Shown: positions 46,701-59,123, counted from the first letter of the stretch. The stretch is 64,000 nt of DNA from Stenogyne calaminthoides (GCA_037126765.1 JBBCBC010000024.1:13799554-13863553), one strand, 5' to 3'. Notes: generated by a model not told the origin, from the sequence alone. Made by a program: numbers and translations.

Positions 46701-47269
46701 AAATTGAGCAAGCAAAGAAAACCGCAGCTTCTGTCTCTAGAGTTCCAGTGATCAAAAAGAAGATGGAAGAAGAGCAGAAGAGAATGAGTGGTTTCAACAA
46801 GTTCGCAAGCAAGAGGAGAGGGAACACAAAAGCATAGAAATGGCCGCATGTTGACAAGTGGATGCCTATCCAACTCAACGATGCATGGGAAGAGATTAAG
46901 AGAACTTTTTGGTTCTACTATGATGTGCTCAGAGAATGGAGAGGGGAGAGCTCAGATCCCAATGAGGCTTTCATTGACTATCTCCTGACCTTCTATCCTA
47001 AGTATCTTCAAGGCTGGATAAATCTTGCGGATGAAGGAAATGTGCAGATAACCGCCGCTGGTCCATACTCGTACCCTCCTCCCAGGCTAGAGAATGGTTG
47101 TGTGAATGAAAAAGCCATTGCTCAAGAAATTTCTCAGTACGCCATTCAGTTGGGCCTGACAAGGAACAATCCTGATATCATTAAAGAGAGAGATGCGCTG
47201 AAAAGAAGATATTATGGAATGTTCAACCTCGAAGTGTCTGCTGATGAGGTGGAAGAAGATCATAACTGA
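43758..47269 (+). pseudogene. TE12 3' ORF (Sirevirus-type extra ORF), frames broken
   Basis: Frames in order: 43758-44129, 44060-44998, 45012-45503, then 45500-47269 with stops at 46202-46204 and 46835-46837 (both TAG). The start codon is unclear (GTG at 43758; nearby ATGs leave the frame). Order of parts: helical N-terminal domain of the putative plant transposon protein type (VDFVRELYIVP; FEQISTPKLRLMAAI near 44205); basic Lys-rich stretch; acidic Gln/Thr/Glu repeats (45620-45740); long coiled coil (about 45770-46200); basic segment; conserved C-terminal block (WMPIQLNDAWEEIKRTFWF, near 46860-46920). No signal peptide or clear membrane span, so an envelope role is not supported by sequence. 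Confidence 0.75.
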
Positions 47270-47677
47270 AGAGCCCGAGCAGAAGAGCAAAAGAAGACCG
47301 AAGATGAAGACCCAGAAGATTCATGTAATCTGTTTTTTTTACTTTTTGATTTTGTCTTTCAGATAAGATTCATTGTAACTTGTAACTGTCTATCAATCAT
47401 CAATGAAACCTTATCATTTATGCTCAAAAGACAATATCTCATTATCTTATTTACATGTCTTTTACTTTTGATATGCCTGAATGCTGTCTCTAAGATTAAT
47501 TGTTTAGTGATGAATCCTTTGAGAGATTCATTACTGAAGAAATTGTTGGGAGATTAATTGTTGGGAGACTCATTATGAATGAAAATTGTTGGGAGATATA
47601 ACCAATCTTGTAATAGGATAAACTGAAACCTGAGTATAGGTTAAATGTTTTGTAACAAGATAAGTTTTGGCACCATC
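47270..47677 (+). other. TE12 non-coding stretch before PPT
   Basis: T-rich, with a near-repeat of AATTGTTGGGAGAT at about 47541-47600, a short echo of the LTR start just outside the LTR. No ORF. Confidence 0.6.
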
Positions 47678-47692
47678 AAAAAAGGGGGAAAT
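47678..47692 (+). promoter_or_regulatory. TE12 polypurine tract
   Basis: AAAAAAGGGGGAAAT directly before TGTTGGGAG, the SIRE-type PPT. Confidence 0.92.
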
Positions 47693-49663
47693 TGTTGGGA
47701 GATGAATTTAATAAAGAAAGATTTTGATTAGATCCCAAAACCCCTGAGTATGACATGTTCAGGATAATCTTGATAGTTGAGTCAGGATTCAGTTTTAGAG
47801 TATTCAGGATGTTATCTGCACAATGTATAGTCAGCAGATATAGATCAGGATAGATTCTGATGACTCAGTAAGGTTCTGAAGAAACTGAAGTTTCAGTATG
47901 AAACTGAAGTTTCAGAAGTTTCAGTATGAAACTGAAGTTTCTGAAGTTTCAGTATGAAACTGAGAAACTGAAGTCTTAGTGAGAAACTGAAGACTCAGAA
48001 AAAAACTGAGAAACTAAAGACTCAGTGCGAAACTGAGAGACTCAGTATGAAGACTCAGTATATCAGTCAGTATATCTGTGAAAGACTATGAAGACTCAGA
48101 AGACACAGAAGACAAAAGACTGAAGACTGAAGATTGAAGAATACTGAAGGCACAGTAATTACTGATGGCTCAGTAATGTACTGAATGTTCAGTATAAACC
48201 TGAATGTTCCGAGGCACTGAAAATATCTATCTGAAGGGTGCAATACTGAGAAAAACACGACACCTTAGAAAAATAGATATTGCCTAAGACATTCTCATGC
48301 AGACAAAAGGAACTAAGACAAAGTGTTGTTAAGGATATATCACTCAGAGATAGTAACCAAAAAGTGCCGTTGAAGTTGTCTACCTTTAACTGGAGACAAA
48401 AGTCAAAAAGAAGAAGACAGCACTGTACATTACTGACACTAACAGTGACAGGTCACTGAAAAGATGTCAGAAGTACTAAAGTTCCAGACTGCAAAAAGTG
48501 ATGACCAGCTACATGAAAGACTATTGCCTAAAACGTGTTAGGGAGTGTCAAACCCTAAATATAGTCGTTTCTCACACACCATAAGAGGAAACTCACGAAG
48601 CTATCTCTTCCAACGGATAGTTTTTCAAGAGTGACCTTGGTGTATGCCTATAAATACTTGTGACCATCTATATTGAAGGTTACGGGAAATTTGTAAGCAA
48701 CTCAAGAGCTCAAACTTATTATTGCAAGTTGAAGCACTCAAAAACCCAAGAATTTCCCAAGTGCTTTATATTGAAGAGAGCTCATTCCACTAAGCCTAGC
48801 TTGATAAGATATATCCAAAGCTTAGTCGAGATATCCTAGCCTTTGCATAGTTCTTTATTGTAAAGGATATCTCATCCTAGTTGGAAACCAACCAAGAAAC
48901 CCCAAACCCTTTGTAAGGTAGTTTGCGTGTGATTGTTGGTGAGATTGTAGTTGTAAAGAGTTAGTAAACTACATTGAGGTAGTCAGAAAGCTCTAGAGAC
49001 GATGTGAGTAATCTATCTTGGATAGACAGAAAGCTTGTGTGTGTTTTGAGTTAGTAAACTACAGAGGTAGTCAGAAAGCTCAAAATAGAAAGGTTAGTAA
49101 ACTACAGAGGTAGTCAGAAAGCCTTAGGAAGTGATTAGTGAATTTCTCTGAAGAGATCAGGGAGAGTGGACGTAGGAGCTTGAGTCTCTGAACCACTATA
49201 ATTTGCTGTGTTCTTTGCTTTCTGTTTTGCTTTGATTAACTGTTGCATTACTTTGAATTGAAAGCATATTTTCACTGATATTCAGTTGGAATCAATCCAC
49301 TGAAGTTGCATCCGAACTGAACCACAGCCTAATCACTATTCCATTAAAAGGAAGTCTTTTCAGCAAAAGCTTAAATCGAGTATAAACTTAGGGCCAACCA
49401 TTCCGCACATCTGAGTAAGCTTTTCAAGCAAACTCAGTAACTCTGAAAACTCAGGATCAGTTGGGATTATCTGAGGTATCTGAAAGCAGCTCAGGATCAC
49501 TGTCTCAGGTAGACTTTGACTCAGGGCGATTTGTGCTTCTCAGGACCAAATCTTCAGGACATCCTGACCCAAGCTGACCTCAGTAAAGAAAAGTTTTAAA
49601 AACTCTAACACGTGTATTCCCCCCCCCATACACGTGTAAGACTCGTTTGCACCGGGACCAGCA
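47693..49663 (+). repeat. TE12 3' LTR (1971 bp)
   Basis: TGTTGGGAG at 47693 to GGACCAGCA at 49663 (last bases AGCA where the 5' LTR has AACA). U3 carries tandem GAAACTGAAGTTTCAGTAT-like units at 47880-47970, rich in CTGA/TCAG. Two ACACGTGTA half-palindromes flank a C run near 49607-49640. Confidence 0.92.
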
Positions 49664-51088
49664 GAATGAAATCTCCAGTTTTCTTTTAATTTTGATGGAA
49701 GACATCTTATCAAATCAATGAGAAAACCATATTTTAGTGAGGAACATTTTAAAGGCGGGGTATTAATTGCTTAATCAAGATCCAACATGTTAATCTACAT
49801 CACATTTGAGCAATTATTGGGTGCCGCCTACCCAAACATAATTTCATACGGACTAACACATATATGGGAGTCCGTCTACCCAAACAGTTAATACGGTCCG
49901 ACAATTATTGGGCGCCGCCTACTCAAACAGTTATAATGCGGACTATAAATGCGTTAACGAATTATTAATTAAGTTAACCAAGTGGAATTTAATAATTTTC
50001 CAGATTTTATTGAACTTAAAATTCAATTTTAAACTCAATTATAACTTAAACAATTATTAACCTTTAATAATTAATCCAATTAATTACAATTAAAAGTCCA
50101 ACTTTTAATTCTTATTTAAAATTAATCTTATTAATTTTAAATCAAATTTTAATTGTTTTTTTTTCCGGGGGCTCAGGTGCAATTTCAAAAATTACACGGG
50201 AGGGCCTGTCTCAAATAAAATTTGCAAAACAGTCCTCCCACATCATCACCCATCCAAAACAGATCCAATCTGAACAATTACAGCAATTCCAAAATTTCCA
50301 AACCCCAAAACAATTTCCAGTTTCATCATTCACGAACAACAATCAGGAAACAATCAATTGGGACATAGATAATCATCGGAACAACAAGAACATGAAATAT
50401 CATAAATGAAACCGGGCCAAAACCAAAACGAATGCCACCATAGGCGATGCCAATGGAACGACCAGGTATCGCAATGGACGCAACAACCAGAACCAGCAGG
50501 CCATTGATGTCGAGCCTCGAGCGAAGGCGATTTCACCACATCGCCCTAGGTGTGCCGGTGCATTGCTGCCGCTCGGCTTTGCGCAATCGACGAATTGCTC
50601 CAAGAGATTTTAATCGAAGATCGAACACCTCCGCCGCCTCAATCTAGGAGTGAAAATGACGCATCGAAGATGACGACGGTGAACCGACTCTACTTCGAGA
50701 ATCGTGCCAATCGAAGATTTGCACCGGGGAGTGATGAGTCGCAAATAGGACAAGCAGGACGATGTCAAGCCGCCGTCGTGCTGGGACGAGAAGTCCGCAT
50801 GGCCATCGCCCAGCGATGAGCCGCAGGTCTCCACTCCCAGCCGAGCGGCGCTGATTCGAGGGAACGGATTTGGGAATTTTGAAAAAAAAAACCTAAATCG
50901 GGGACGAGTAATGAGGAAGACAAGTGGGTGGTTTTAATAAACCATTTGCTTTGTCAAACAAAACAGACCACACGCCCCATCAATTAAACAATAATTTGGT
51001 GCGGTTGACGTCAAACTCAACCGCACCATTATATTAAAAAAATTCTTTAATACAAAACATCAATTTTGCAATCAAATTAAGAGCCTGG
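49664..51088 (-). other. TE11 leader, PBS-proximal part
   Basis: Continues the leader on the far side of TE12; its first five bases GAATG are the second TSD copy. Contains a GC-rich segment (about 50440-50870) with chance ORFs on both strands; the rest is AT-rich. Shares GGAGGACTGTTTTGCAAA and the GGCGGC/GGCGCC units with the TE7 leader. No recognisable protein. Confidence 0.68.
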
Positions 51089-51102
51089 AGCTCTGATACC
51101 AC
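51089..51102 (-). promoter_or_regulatory. TE11 primer-binding site
   Basis: Minus strand GTGGTATCAGAGCT next to the 5' LTR, matching initiator Met-tRNA. Confidence 0.88.
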
Positions 51103-52626
51103 TGTTGGAATATAGAGGCACGTAAAACACGTAATCACATGCGCATGTAACTTGAGAGCAGATTTCTCTACTATGGTATCCACGTAATCTCCAAGAACGG
51201 ATCTGCACGAATTTGCAAGTGTTGAATCCCGAGACTAATTTGCAAGGAAAATCCTAACTCTAGATTTTATGGAGAAAATATGAAGTGATACTTTTTGTGA
51301 ATCCCAATAGCTTGTATATATAGGAAGGCTTAGCTTATTTCCAAGCTAGCCCAATTAGGGAAATAAAATCCCTAATCTTGAATTAAATTAATTCCTTTTA
51401 ATTTAATTCCCTAAATATAGATCTCTACGGATTTAAATGTCGTATACGAAAATCTCTACGAGTTATTTCCATAACTAAATTCTTCAATTATATTCCAAAT
51501 ATAATTATTGGGAATTATTATTTAATTAAATCCAATTTAATTAAATATTAATAACAATTAATTCCAATTAATCTATTATTAATTACTTCTCCATAAATTA
51601 AATATTAAATCCAATTTAACATTTAATCAACCAACTATAATCCGTAAAAGGGAACTACTTGTTGTGTGACCCATAGGCCCTCATATACAGAGCGATTAGT
51701 CAAACTAACGGTCTTAATTGAACCCTGTCAATAAATCAGACATTATCAATATATGTGGTACGTTGAGAGAAACATGCAACTACATGTAACTGAAACGTGG
51801 GCAATTGCGATTTTCTCATTTTATTCACGAATACTCGATTAGTCTTGAACATGATGAAGTGTCTATTCAAATAACTTAATTAATTTATCTCAAATCACTA
51901 ATTGATCATTAGTGTCACACTTAGTCACAAAGTCTAAGTTGACGTGCATTGGCCAATGACTTAGATCCAATTATGATGAGAAGATGAGTATTCTCTCTAA
52001 ATCCACTTTGAGGAATGAATCCTTTTCTTGGCTCAACTACCACCCACATGCACTTCGCGATGAACCCAATCCAAGCCATATCTACCCATAGACGGGTGCA
52101 AGCGTCGGTCATGGTCAAAGTTCATCACTCCACACATGTCGTGCGTATTGACCTCGAGTCAAAGGAGTATCGCATCGCTCCCACTAACCGAGACACCCAT
52201 AGACACATATAGTGGAACTACATCAAACGGTTTCTCGGATGGGTATACCAATACCCTATAAGGTATTTGTGCATCCATCATGAGATACCTAGTATCTCGC
52301 AGTAAGTGAGATCTTACTACACTCTCTAAGAGTATGATGCAGATCGCACACCAATCTCCATTGCATCATCAATATCCCTTTCTTGATGATACTCGATTGG
52401 GGCTATTTAAGAATCATGCTTAAGTCATCTGAGTTCTCACTCACTCAATGACAGCAGTGACTCAAGGGAACACATATAAGAATAAATGCAAACAATCAAA
52501 TATAATATTCTAATGAGTGTAACCATACATTTAATATTAAACAAACAATAATATTAAACCAATACTGAATATTATCTGAGTATTATGTCCTCACAATGGA
52601 TTGTCTCTAGGACACTAACACTAACA
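51103..52626 (-). repeat. TE11 5' LTR (1524 bp)
   Basis: TGTTGGAATATAG at 51103 to CACTAACACTAACA at 52626. It is the only complete 5' LTR of this family in the window. A TATA-like TATATA lies near 51315-51322 on the minus strand. Confidence 0.88.
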
Positions 52627-52631
52627 GAGAG

Positions 52632-54086
52632 ATGAGTTCAGGTTGAGATTCAGAAGGCTCAGGTTGAGCGGGTTTTGGGTGTGGAACCTCAGTAGTGATT
52701 TCTGCAGAAGGAGCTTCTGCAGATGGAATAGGCTCAATTATAGATGGTTCAGATTGAGTAGGTTGGATTGGGGGAGAGGGTTGTCTTGGAGGTGAGGGTA
52801 AGGGTATATCAGGTTGAGGGGATGGAGGAGTAGGTGATCTAGGGAAGTGAGTGGGTTCACGACCTTTGAATAATGAACTCAAATGAGCTGAGTCAGATGG
52901 TTCAGACTCGTCCTGAGCCTCTTCAATTTGTTCTCCTGCTTCTCCACCAGTCTCCATCTGATCAGTTTCCTCTACTATGTCAAATCTCAACCCGTACTGA
53001 CGTGTGTTCAGAACTCACAGTGGTCTCTTCACTAGCCTGTTCTATCAGTTGCTCTCCACCTGATTCCAGAATTTCAATATCATTGTCTTCATCCCGAAGA
53101 CCTTCAAAAGGCATCCCTACCTTCTTTGGCAACATTGTGGTGAGCTTTTTCTTGCGTTACTCACTTCTTCAGATGTTCACGTCGGTTCACTTGCCAGCTG
53201 TTTTCTTTTGAAAACCCTTATCTTGGGTTGACCTTGTACTTCGGACTTCACAGAAGAGGCTGGACCCTCGTCTTTCTTTGTTTTCGGCACATAGGGGGTT
53301 GGATCATCATCTCGTTGCCCAGACAGCTCTTCATCCTTATACAATAGAGCCTTGTACTTCTCCAGATAGGGCTTTCTACCAACCTCTGACCAAGGATAGT
53401 TTGGAATTTTATCAGCAAGGATCATCGAGACCTTGTGAATATTACAAATATTCTTGGACAACACCACCTGGTTCTTCTCATTCACGACAAACTTTGAGGT
53501 TTCCTGCAGCAGCCGGTGTTTGAATAACCCCATCCAATTCATGTCGGGAGCCTTCTCTATGATAACAGTCATCACATGCTGCTTTTGCTACATTAGGGCA
53601 TCGGGGCTGAAAGCAATACCCAAAATTACTTTTGAAACGATTTCAAAAAAGTAATCTGTACTTTCTCTTCAAATAAGGAACCTTAACATTTGTGATGTTG
53701 GTAATGTTCCCAGGCTTTAAAAGCACTTTCTGCAGATATTCTTTGTCTGACATCCCTGCGGTGAACTCATCAGGGTAATTCCTTCTAGTTGGAAGCCCAA
53801 AAATCTTTCCAAGATCATCGTTGCTTACATCAATTATGTTACCTCCGATGAACGAATACAATTCCTTATTCCCGGTTTCTTTTAATTTCCTCAAGAATTC
53901 CAGAGATTCGATAATGCATACACTACTCAAATGTCGGAAATAGAATTGTTCAAGCCCACATGCTCTAAGACATTCCAGAATTTCTCTCGATTTTGGATCA
54001 TTAATTGTATTGAATATTACATACTTCTCATCAATCACGTTCTTAATCATAGACGCATAATCACAACTCTCAGTAGATGTTATCAA
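52632..54086 (-). pseudogene. TE10 3' ORF, N-terminal part
   Basis: Frames 54086-53643, 53575-53177 and 52990-52607. The N-terminal helical domain (IIESLEFLRKL, DDLGKIFGLPTRR) is of the plant transposon protein type; a basic segment with RVFKRKQLA follows; then a Pro/Ser/Glu-rich, low-complexity stretch with repeated SEP/QPE units (52860-52640). TE11 lies in the Pro-rich part; the ORF continues at 32995. Stops lie between the frames. Confidence 0.68.
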
Positions 54087-55064
54087 AGTTCATACAAATA
54101 CAAACAATTCTAAGCGTAATAGGGCAATATATGTAGCATTCATCCCAAGTGTGCATATTGTTCATAATGTGCAGAGAAAATAGCAGTAATCAAATTAAGA
54201 CCCATTCAGACATGATTATGAACAGTACATAAATGTCCTATAACCATAGCATATGAACGTTAAAGGCACTTAGTATCAAATGTCCTATAACCATAGCATA
54301 TGAACGTTAAAGGCACTTAGTATCAATTACCAAAATAAGCAATTTGAAGGATAAGTAATTTTTCGGTTTGAATTGCTTTTGAAGAGTATTTCGAAGTTTT
54401 GGTAATGAAGCTTTACTAGTCTGAGAATTTGAGAATAAGGGAAATGAAAGGTTTACTCAAGACTAGTTTTAGGGTTTAAAGAGTTAGGAGGGAAAACATT
54501 TTGCACGATTATTTTTGCATACTTGAGTATCCGTGTTTTAAAACGAATGGACAAGATTAAGCGGTTGAAAAGGTATTTGATCGTGCGGTTGAGGATTAAG
54601 AGCGGTAGACTTTTGGACTTAAAAACTAGCAATTAATGCATTTAATACACAAATCCCACGTCTGCATTTAATGCTTGCAGGCATGACGTCATGAAGTAAT
54701 GTGCACAGCAATTATCACACAGATATGGATAAGCTCAGATGAGTAATTAAATCAGATAACACATATCAGGTGATAGAAATCAGGTAAACAGGATCAGAAA
54801 GCTTATCTGACCAACTGATATCGTAATCAATCAGTTACCACATTTTTCGAGTCTAACTAATCTGATTCTTGTTGACCTTACTGTGTAGCCTAAACCTTAG
54901 CAAATTTTCCCAACAATGCTTTATCCCTCAGATCAGATTCCTTCTGATCTAAAACCCTTAATTAGTTGAGTTTCCCCCTTCAACTGATATTCCTCTCTGA
55001 TCAATTCCCAACTGATCCAATCGGATCAGTTGAAGTTCCTTCTTCAACTGACCTTCTTACTTGG
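54087..55064 (-). other. TE10 non-coding interval between pol and 3' ORF
   Basis: No supported ORF. Contains a perfect tandem duplication (54231-54324) and T/A-rich sequence. Comparable in position to 43053-43757 of TE12. Confidence 0.6.
54231..54324. repeat. Perfect 47-bp tandem duplication
   Basis: Two identical head-to-tail 47-base copies beginning AAATGTCCTATAACC, at 54231-54277 and 54278-54324. Confidence 0.92.
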
Positions 55065-57555
55065 TCAGGCACGTAACCAACTGGTATTGGAGATTAAGCC
55101 ATCGAAGTATTCTGGTGCATCTTCTCCAAGATCCAGAAGCCCTAGCTCGTTGCATAGTTTTCTGAATTTGACTTCAGCTAAAGGCTTGGTTAAGATATCA
55201 ACTTTATGCTTATCATTATGAATCTTTTCCATCCTGATGTTCTTCTTTTCAACATGATCTCTGATAAAATCATGTCTGATGTCCACATGCTTGCATCTTG
55301 TATGGGGAACTGAGTTCCGTGTGATAGAAATTGCACTATTATTATCACAAAAGATAGGCACATTCGTAGCTACAATGTTATAATCCCTCAGCTGCTGACA
55401 AAGCCAGATCAGTTGAGAGCAAAAACTTCCTGCTGCCATATATTCTGCTTCAGTAGTATATGTGGCAACAGATGTCTGTTTCTTTGAAAACCAAGTGATC
55501 AGTTTATTTCCCAGAAACTGACATGTAACTGAGGTTGATTTTCTTTCTATCCTACAACCTCCATAATCAGAATCAGAGTACCCAGTAAGCTCTAGATTAT
55601 CATCTGCAGGGTACCATAAATCGAGGTTCACAGTTCCCTTCAGATAGTTAAGAATCTGCTTAGTTGCTATCAGGTGGCTTTGCTTTGGATTTGCCTGAAA
55701 TTTTGCACATACACTTACTGCAAAGGTTATATCTGGTCTACTGGCAGTAAGGTATAATAATTATCCAATCAGAGCCCTATACTCCTTCTGATTAGTTTTC
55801 TGACCACTCTCATCTGGATCCATCTTGAAGGCAGTCATCATTGGAATCTTTGCAGCTTTGCAATTCTGGATTCCATACTTAGCTAGTATATTCTTTGTAT
55901 ACTTTGTCTGACAGATGAAGATCCTAGTATGAGTCTGCTTAACTTGAAGACCTAGAAAGTAGTTCATCTGACCCATCATGGACATCTCGAATTTCCCTTG
56001 CATCAGTTTACTAAACTTATCACATAAGTTCTTGATGGGAGATCCGAAGATAATATCGTCCACATAGATCTGAACCATCAGAATATCATCACCATCTTCT
56101 ATTCTGAACAAGGTCCTATCAGTCAGTCCCTTAGTGAAACCATTTTCTTCCAAGAACTGGGACAGTGTATCATACCAAGCTCTGGGAGCCTGTTTCAGAC
56201 CGTAAAGAGCCTTCTTTAAACGGTATACCTGATTATTCAATTCAAATCCAGGAGGTTGTTCAACATACACCTCTTCTGCCAGTATTCTGTTTAAAAACAC
56301 ACTCTTTACATCCATCTAATACACAATAAATCCCAATTGAGCAGCATAAGCCAGAAACAACCGAATGGCTTCTAAGCGTGCAACATGTGCGTAGGTCTCA
56401 TCATAATCAATCCCTTCTGATTGTGAATACCCCTTTGCAACCAGTCTTGCTTTATTTCTGGTTATCACATTGTGCTCATCTTTCTTGTTCTTGAAGACCC
56501 ATCTGGTTCCAATGACATCTTGGTGAGTTGGTCTGTCTATAAGTTCCCAAACTTGATTCCTCTCAAACTGCTCTAGTTCTTCTTGCATGGATAGAATCCA
56601 ACTTGCATCTTGAAGTGCTTCTTCAATGGTTAGAGGTTCCTTGAGAGACAGGTAACAACAGTACATAGCACTCTCGCCAATCTGATGTCTAGTCTGAACC
56701 CTATTGCTTGAATCTCCTATAATCTGATCAGTTGGATGATCTCTTAACCATATTTTCTTTCCTTGTGTAGCTTCATCTTGGAGATCTTCTTCATCATCAT
56801 TATCTGCAATAGAATCACTAGAAACTTGTATAGGGACGTTAGTTGGGTCTACCTGACAGGGACAGATTTCAGCAGATGTTTGAATCATCTCAGGTTGCTG
56901 CATATCTGCTTGATTATCAGGTATTCCCCCTGAACTGGATGGTTCAGTTGTTACTGTCTCAACTGTACCAGCTTCTTCATTGACAATTGTACGTACTTTG
57001 GGGTCTGACTGGCCTGGTGAATCATCAAGGTCAAAGTTTGGAATATACACAGTGATGTGTTTTGAATCCTTTCCTTTGAGCCTCAATTGATCCATTTTCA
57101 GTGTTTCTGGCTTGTCAGGTACGACTTGTTCTGCGGCAGATTTCTCCTGATCAGATCTTGACTCATCAAAGACCACATGAGGTGTTTCTTCCACAACTAG
57201 GGTTTGTTTGTTGAAAACCCTAAATGCTTTGCTGGTTGAGGAATATCCTAAGAATATACCCTCATCTGACTTGGCATCGAAGGTTCTCAACTGACTCTTC
57301 CCATTGTTGTGAATGAAACCAATGCACCCGAACACATGAAAGTAGGAAACACGAGGTTTTCTGCCCTTCCACAGTTCATAGGGTGTTTTGAAGTGAATCT
57401 TAGTCAGAGAACATCTGTTCTGGGTATGGCATGCAGTGTTGATTGGTTCTGGCCAGAAACGATTTGGTGTGGCATGTTCATCTAACATAGTGCGAGCAGC
57501 TTCTTTAAGTGATTTGTTTATCCTTTCTGCTACGCCGTTTTGTTGTGGTTCAAGA
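55065..57555 (-). pseudogene. TE10 integrase end, reverse transcriptase and RNase H
   Basis: One frame from about 57550 to 55065, interrupted only by stops at 56316-56318 (TAG) and 55761-55763 (TAA). It begins PQQNGVAERINKSL (integrase Glu), then YELWKGRKP, FLGYSSTSKAFRV, an acidic linker, RT (DASWILSMQEELEQFE, RWVFKNKKD, MDVKSVFLN, EQPPGFELN, ALYGLKQAPRAW) with YVDD intact at 56055-56066, and RNase H (GYSDSDYGG, TTEAEYMAAGS, FCDNNSAISI, HVDIRHDFIRDH), then LTKPLAEVKF and a stop after 55068. Confidence 0.87.
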
Positions 57556-58381
57556 ATTATGTACCTTTATCTGATCTGATTTTCACTATGCTGAGACCCT
57601 TTTCATTCAGAATCTTCTTGAGAAGTTCAGGTAGCTTTGTTGTAGTTTCATTCTTCTTATACAAGAATACAACCCAGGTGAATTTGAAGTAATCATCCAC
57701 AACCACCAGAGTGTATTTGCGTCCACTGAAACTAAGAGGTGTAACTGGTCCAAACAAATCCATATGGAGCAGTTGCAATACTCTGCTGGATGGAGGAGAA
57801 GGAATCCCTTTGAATGAAGCCTTGACTTGCTTTCCCTTCTGACATGCGGCACATGTATGATCCTTAGAGAAAACTTCATTCGGAAGACCTTCAACCAAGG
57901 ACATCCTTGTCATCTTGTTAAGAGTTTTAAAGTTCAGATGGCTCATTCTCTTGTGCCAGAGCCAACTGACGCTTTTGGTACTCTTAGCAATCATTTCTTG
58001 GACAACTGTCCCAATCTGCAGTGTAGATTGTTCCTTTTCTGGAGCCAGTTAGTAAAACCTGCTGAGTAACTCGATTTTTGATTGTGCATCTATCTGTCGA
58101 GAACTCAACACTAAAACTGTTGTCACGCAAAATTGTGATACAGGTAACAGGTTGTGCCTTAAGCCATCAACATACAAAACACCTTTAACATGTACATCAT
58201 CATTCACTAAGGTTCCAACTCCTCTGGTAAAACCAAAGTTGTCATCACCAAAGAGAACTCGTGGGCCTGGTTTCTCAATGTAGTTGCTGAGGAGGTGTTG
58301 ACTTCGAGTCATGTGCCTTAAGCATCCACTATCTATGTACCAGATAGTTGCTTGTACACCTCCTTTATTAGTCAGTCCCAT
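57556..58381 (-). pseudogene. TE10 protease and integrase core
   Basis: Frame 58381-58049: protease site WYIDSGCLRHMT. Frame 57994-57557: GAG-pre-integrase (WLWHKRMSHLN, CAACQKGK) and integrase with HMDLFGP and RSDKGT. Compared with TE12, about 80-90 bases between RSDKGT and PQQNGVAER are missing at about 57555, and the reading frame changes there, so the DD35E core is broken. Confidence 0.83.
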
Positions 58382-59123
58382 GCGAACCTGCGAACAAATT
58401 AGATCTTAGGTACTCAAGTAGAGTTGGGTCCTTGGGGGTTAGCTGTACCGTTCAGGATCAAGACAAACAAGGCATTTCTATTGTAATCATCAAGATCAGA
58501 AGCCCTTATTTATCTCCCATATGCATCTACATAATCATACATCTCGTCATGTGTGTTTTGATCAATATGATTACTAGTGTAAGCCTTGGATAAATCAGAA
58601 GACTTTGAATTTTTTTGGTTAACTGGTCTTCTTTTTAATCCAAAGGGCGCCAAAAGATAGTCCTAGGTTTCGATTGTAAGGGTAGGTCGAGTGCTACCAT
58701 CAAAAGATTCATATCTTTTTCTTGCATAGATGGCTTGAACAGTTTACCTTTAGCTTGCTGATTAGGGCGACTTTGATCGAGTCGACTTCACCGAGACCGC
58801 CCTCTGCGAGATGGTCCAGCCGAGGCCTACTCCGGCGATTTGGTGAAAGGTATAAGAACAGGATTTTTCTGTTGATTCCTCGGCTTGTGTCTGATCAGTT
58901 GAGGTCCATTTCTCTTCCCTTTCTGATCTGACACTCACCTTGCCTGAACAGCTGGTCCTTTTCCCTTATCTGATACAGGTTTGGCATATCTTATATCTTT
59001 ATCAGTAAACTCGTTTGGTTACACTTTTCTGATGTGAACCAGACGGGACTTTTGAGGATCCAGAAGGGTTTTTAAACCCAATTCCCTTCTTATCAGTTGG
59101 CGCAAAAAATAGTTGTTCAAATC
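58382..59123 (-). pseudogene. TE10 Gag C-terminal tail, degenerate
   Basis: Between the coiled coil and the protease, where TE12 has the basic Gag tail. A WVPK-like block lies near 58400-58450 and short basic frames are scattered, but no frame is continuous. Bases 58690-58860 show the CAG/CTG-poor pattern. Confidence 0.5.

Larger units (their letters stand above)
35188..49663 (+). mobile_element. TE12: complete SIRE-like copia element (14.5 kb)
   Basis: 5' LTR 35188-37119, PBS 37122-37133, gag 37242-39638, pol 39696 to about 43050, 3' ORF 43758-47269, PPT 47678-47692, 3' LTR 47693-49663, with a perfect TSD GAATG (35183-35187 and 49664-49668). It is the innermost insertion (in TE11, in TE10). 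Long frames, intact catalytic motifs and the perfect TSD suggest it is one of the younger elements here. The layout (coiled-coil Gag tail, DSGC protease, sense 3' ORF, AAAAAAGGGGGAAAT PPT) is that of the Sirevirus group. Confidence 0.93.
33001..52626 (-). mobile_element. TE11: internally deleted copia element, split by TE12
   Basis: Minus strand: full 5' LTR (52626-51103), PBS, leader (51088-49664 and 35187-34747), gag and start of protease (34746 to about 33798), then a direct join to the end of a 3' LTR (33797-33001). Integrase, RT, RNase H, PPT and the start of the 3' LTR are deleted. Flanks AAGAG (32996-33000) and GAGAG (52627-52631) agree at four of five bases, a probable decayed TSD. 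TE12 is inserted in the leader. Without TE12 it is about 5.1 kb. Confidence 0.83.

Noticed and set aside
43758..47269. Retroviral-type envelope glycoprotein
   Set aside because: No signal peptide, transmembrane segment or furin-like site is visible; the content is coiled coil, basic and acidic low complexity.
50354..50834. Overlapping ORFs in the GC-rich part of the TE11 leader
   Set aside because: Same reason; they lie between PBS and gag of TE11 and have no recognisable motif.
51921..52212. Two overlapping ORFs of 65 codons
   Set aside because: They lie in the TE11 LTR and the TE7 LTR (about 29880-30170) is the same sequence in reverse; frames follow from the LTR, not from a gene.
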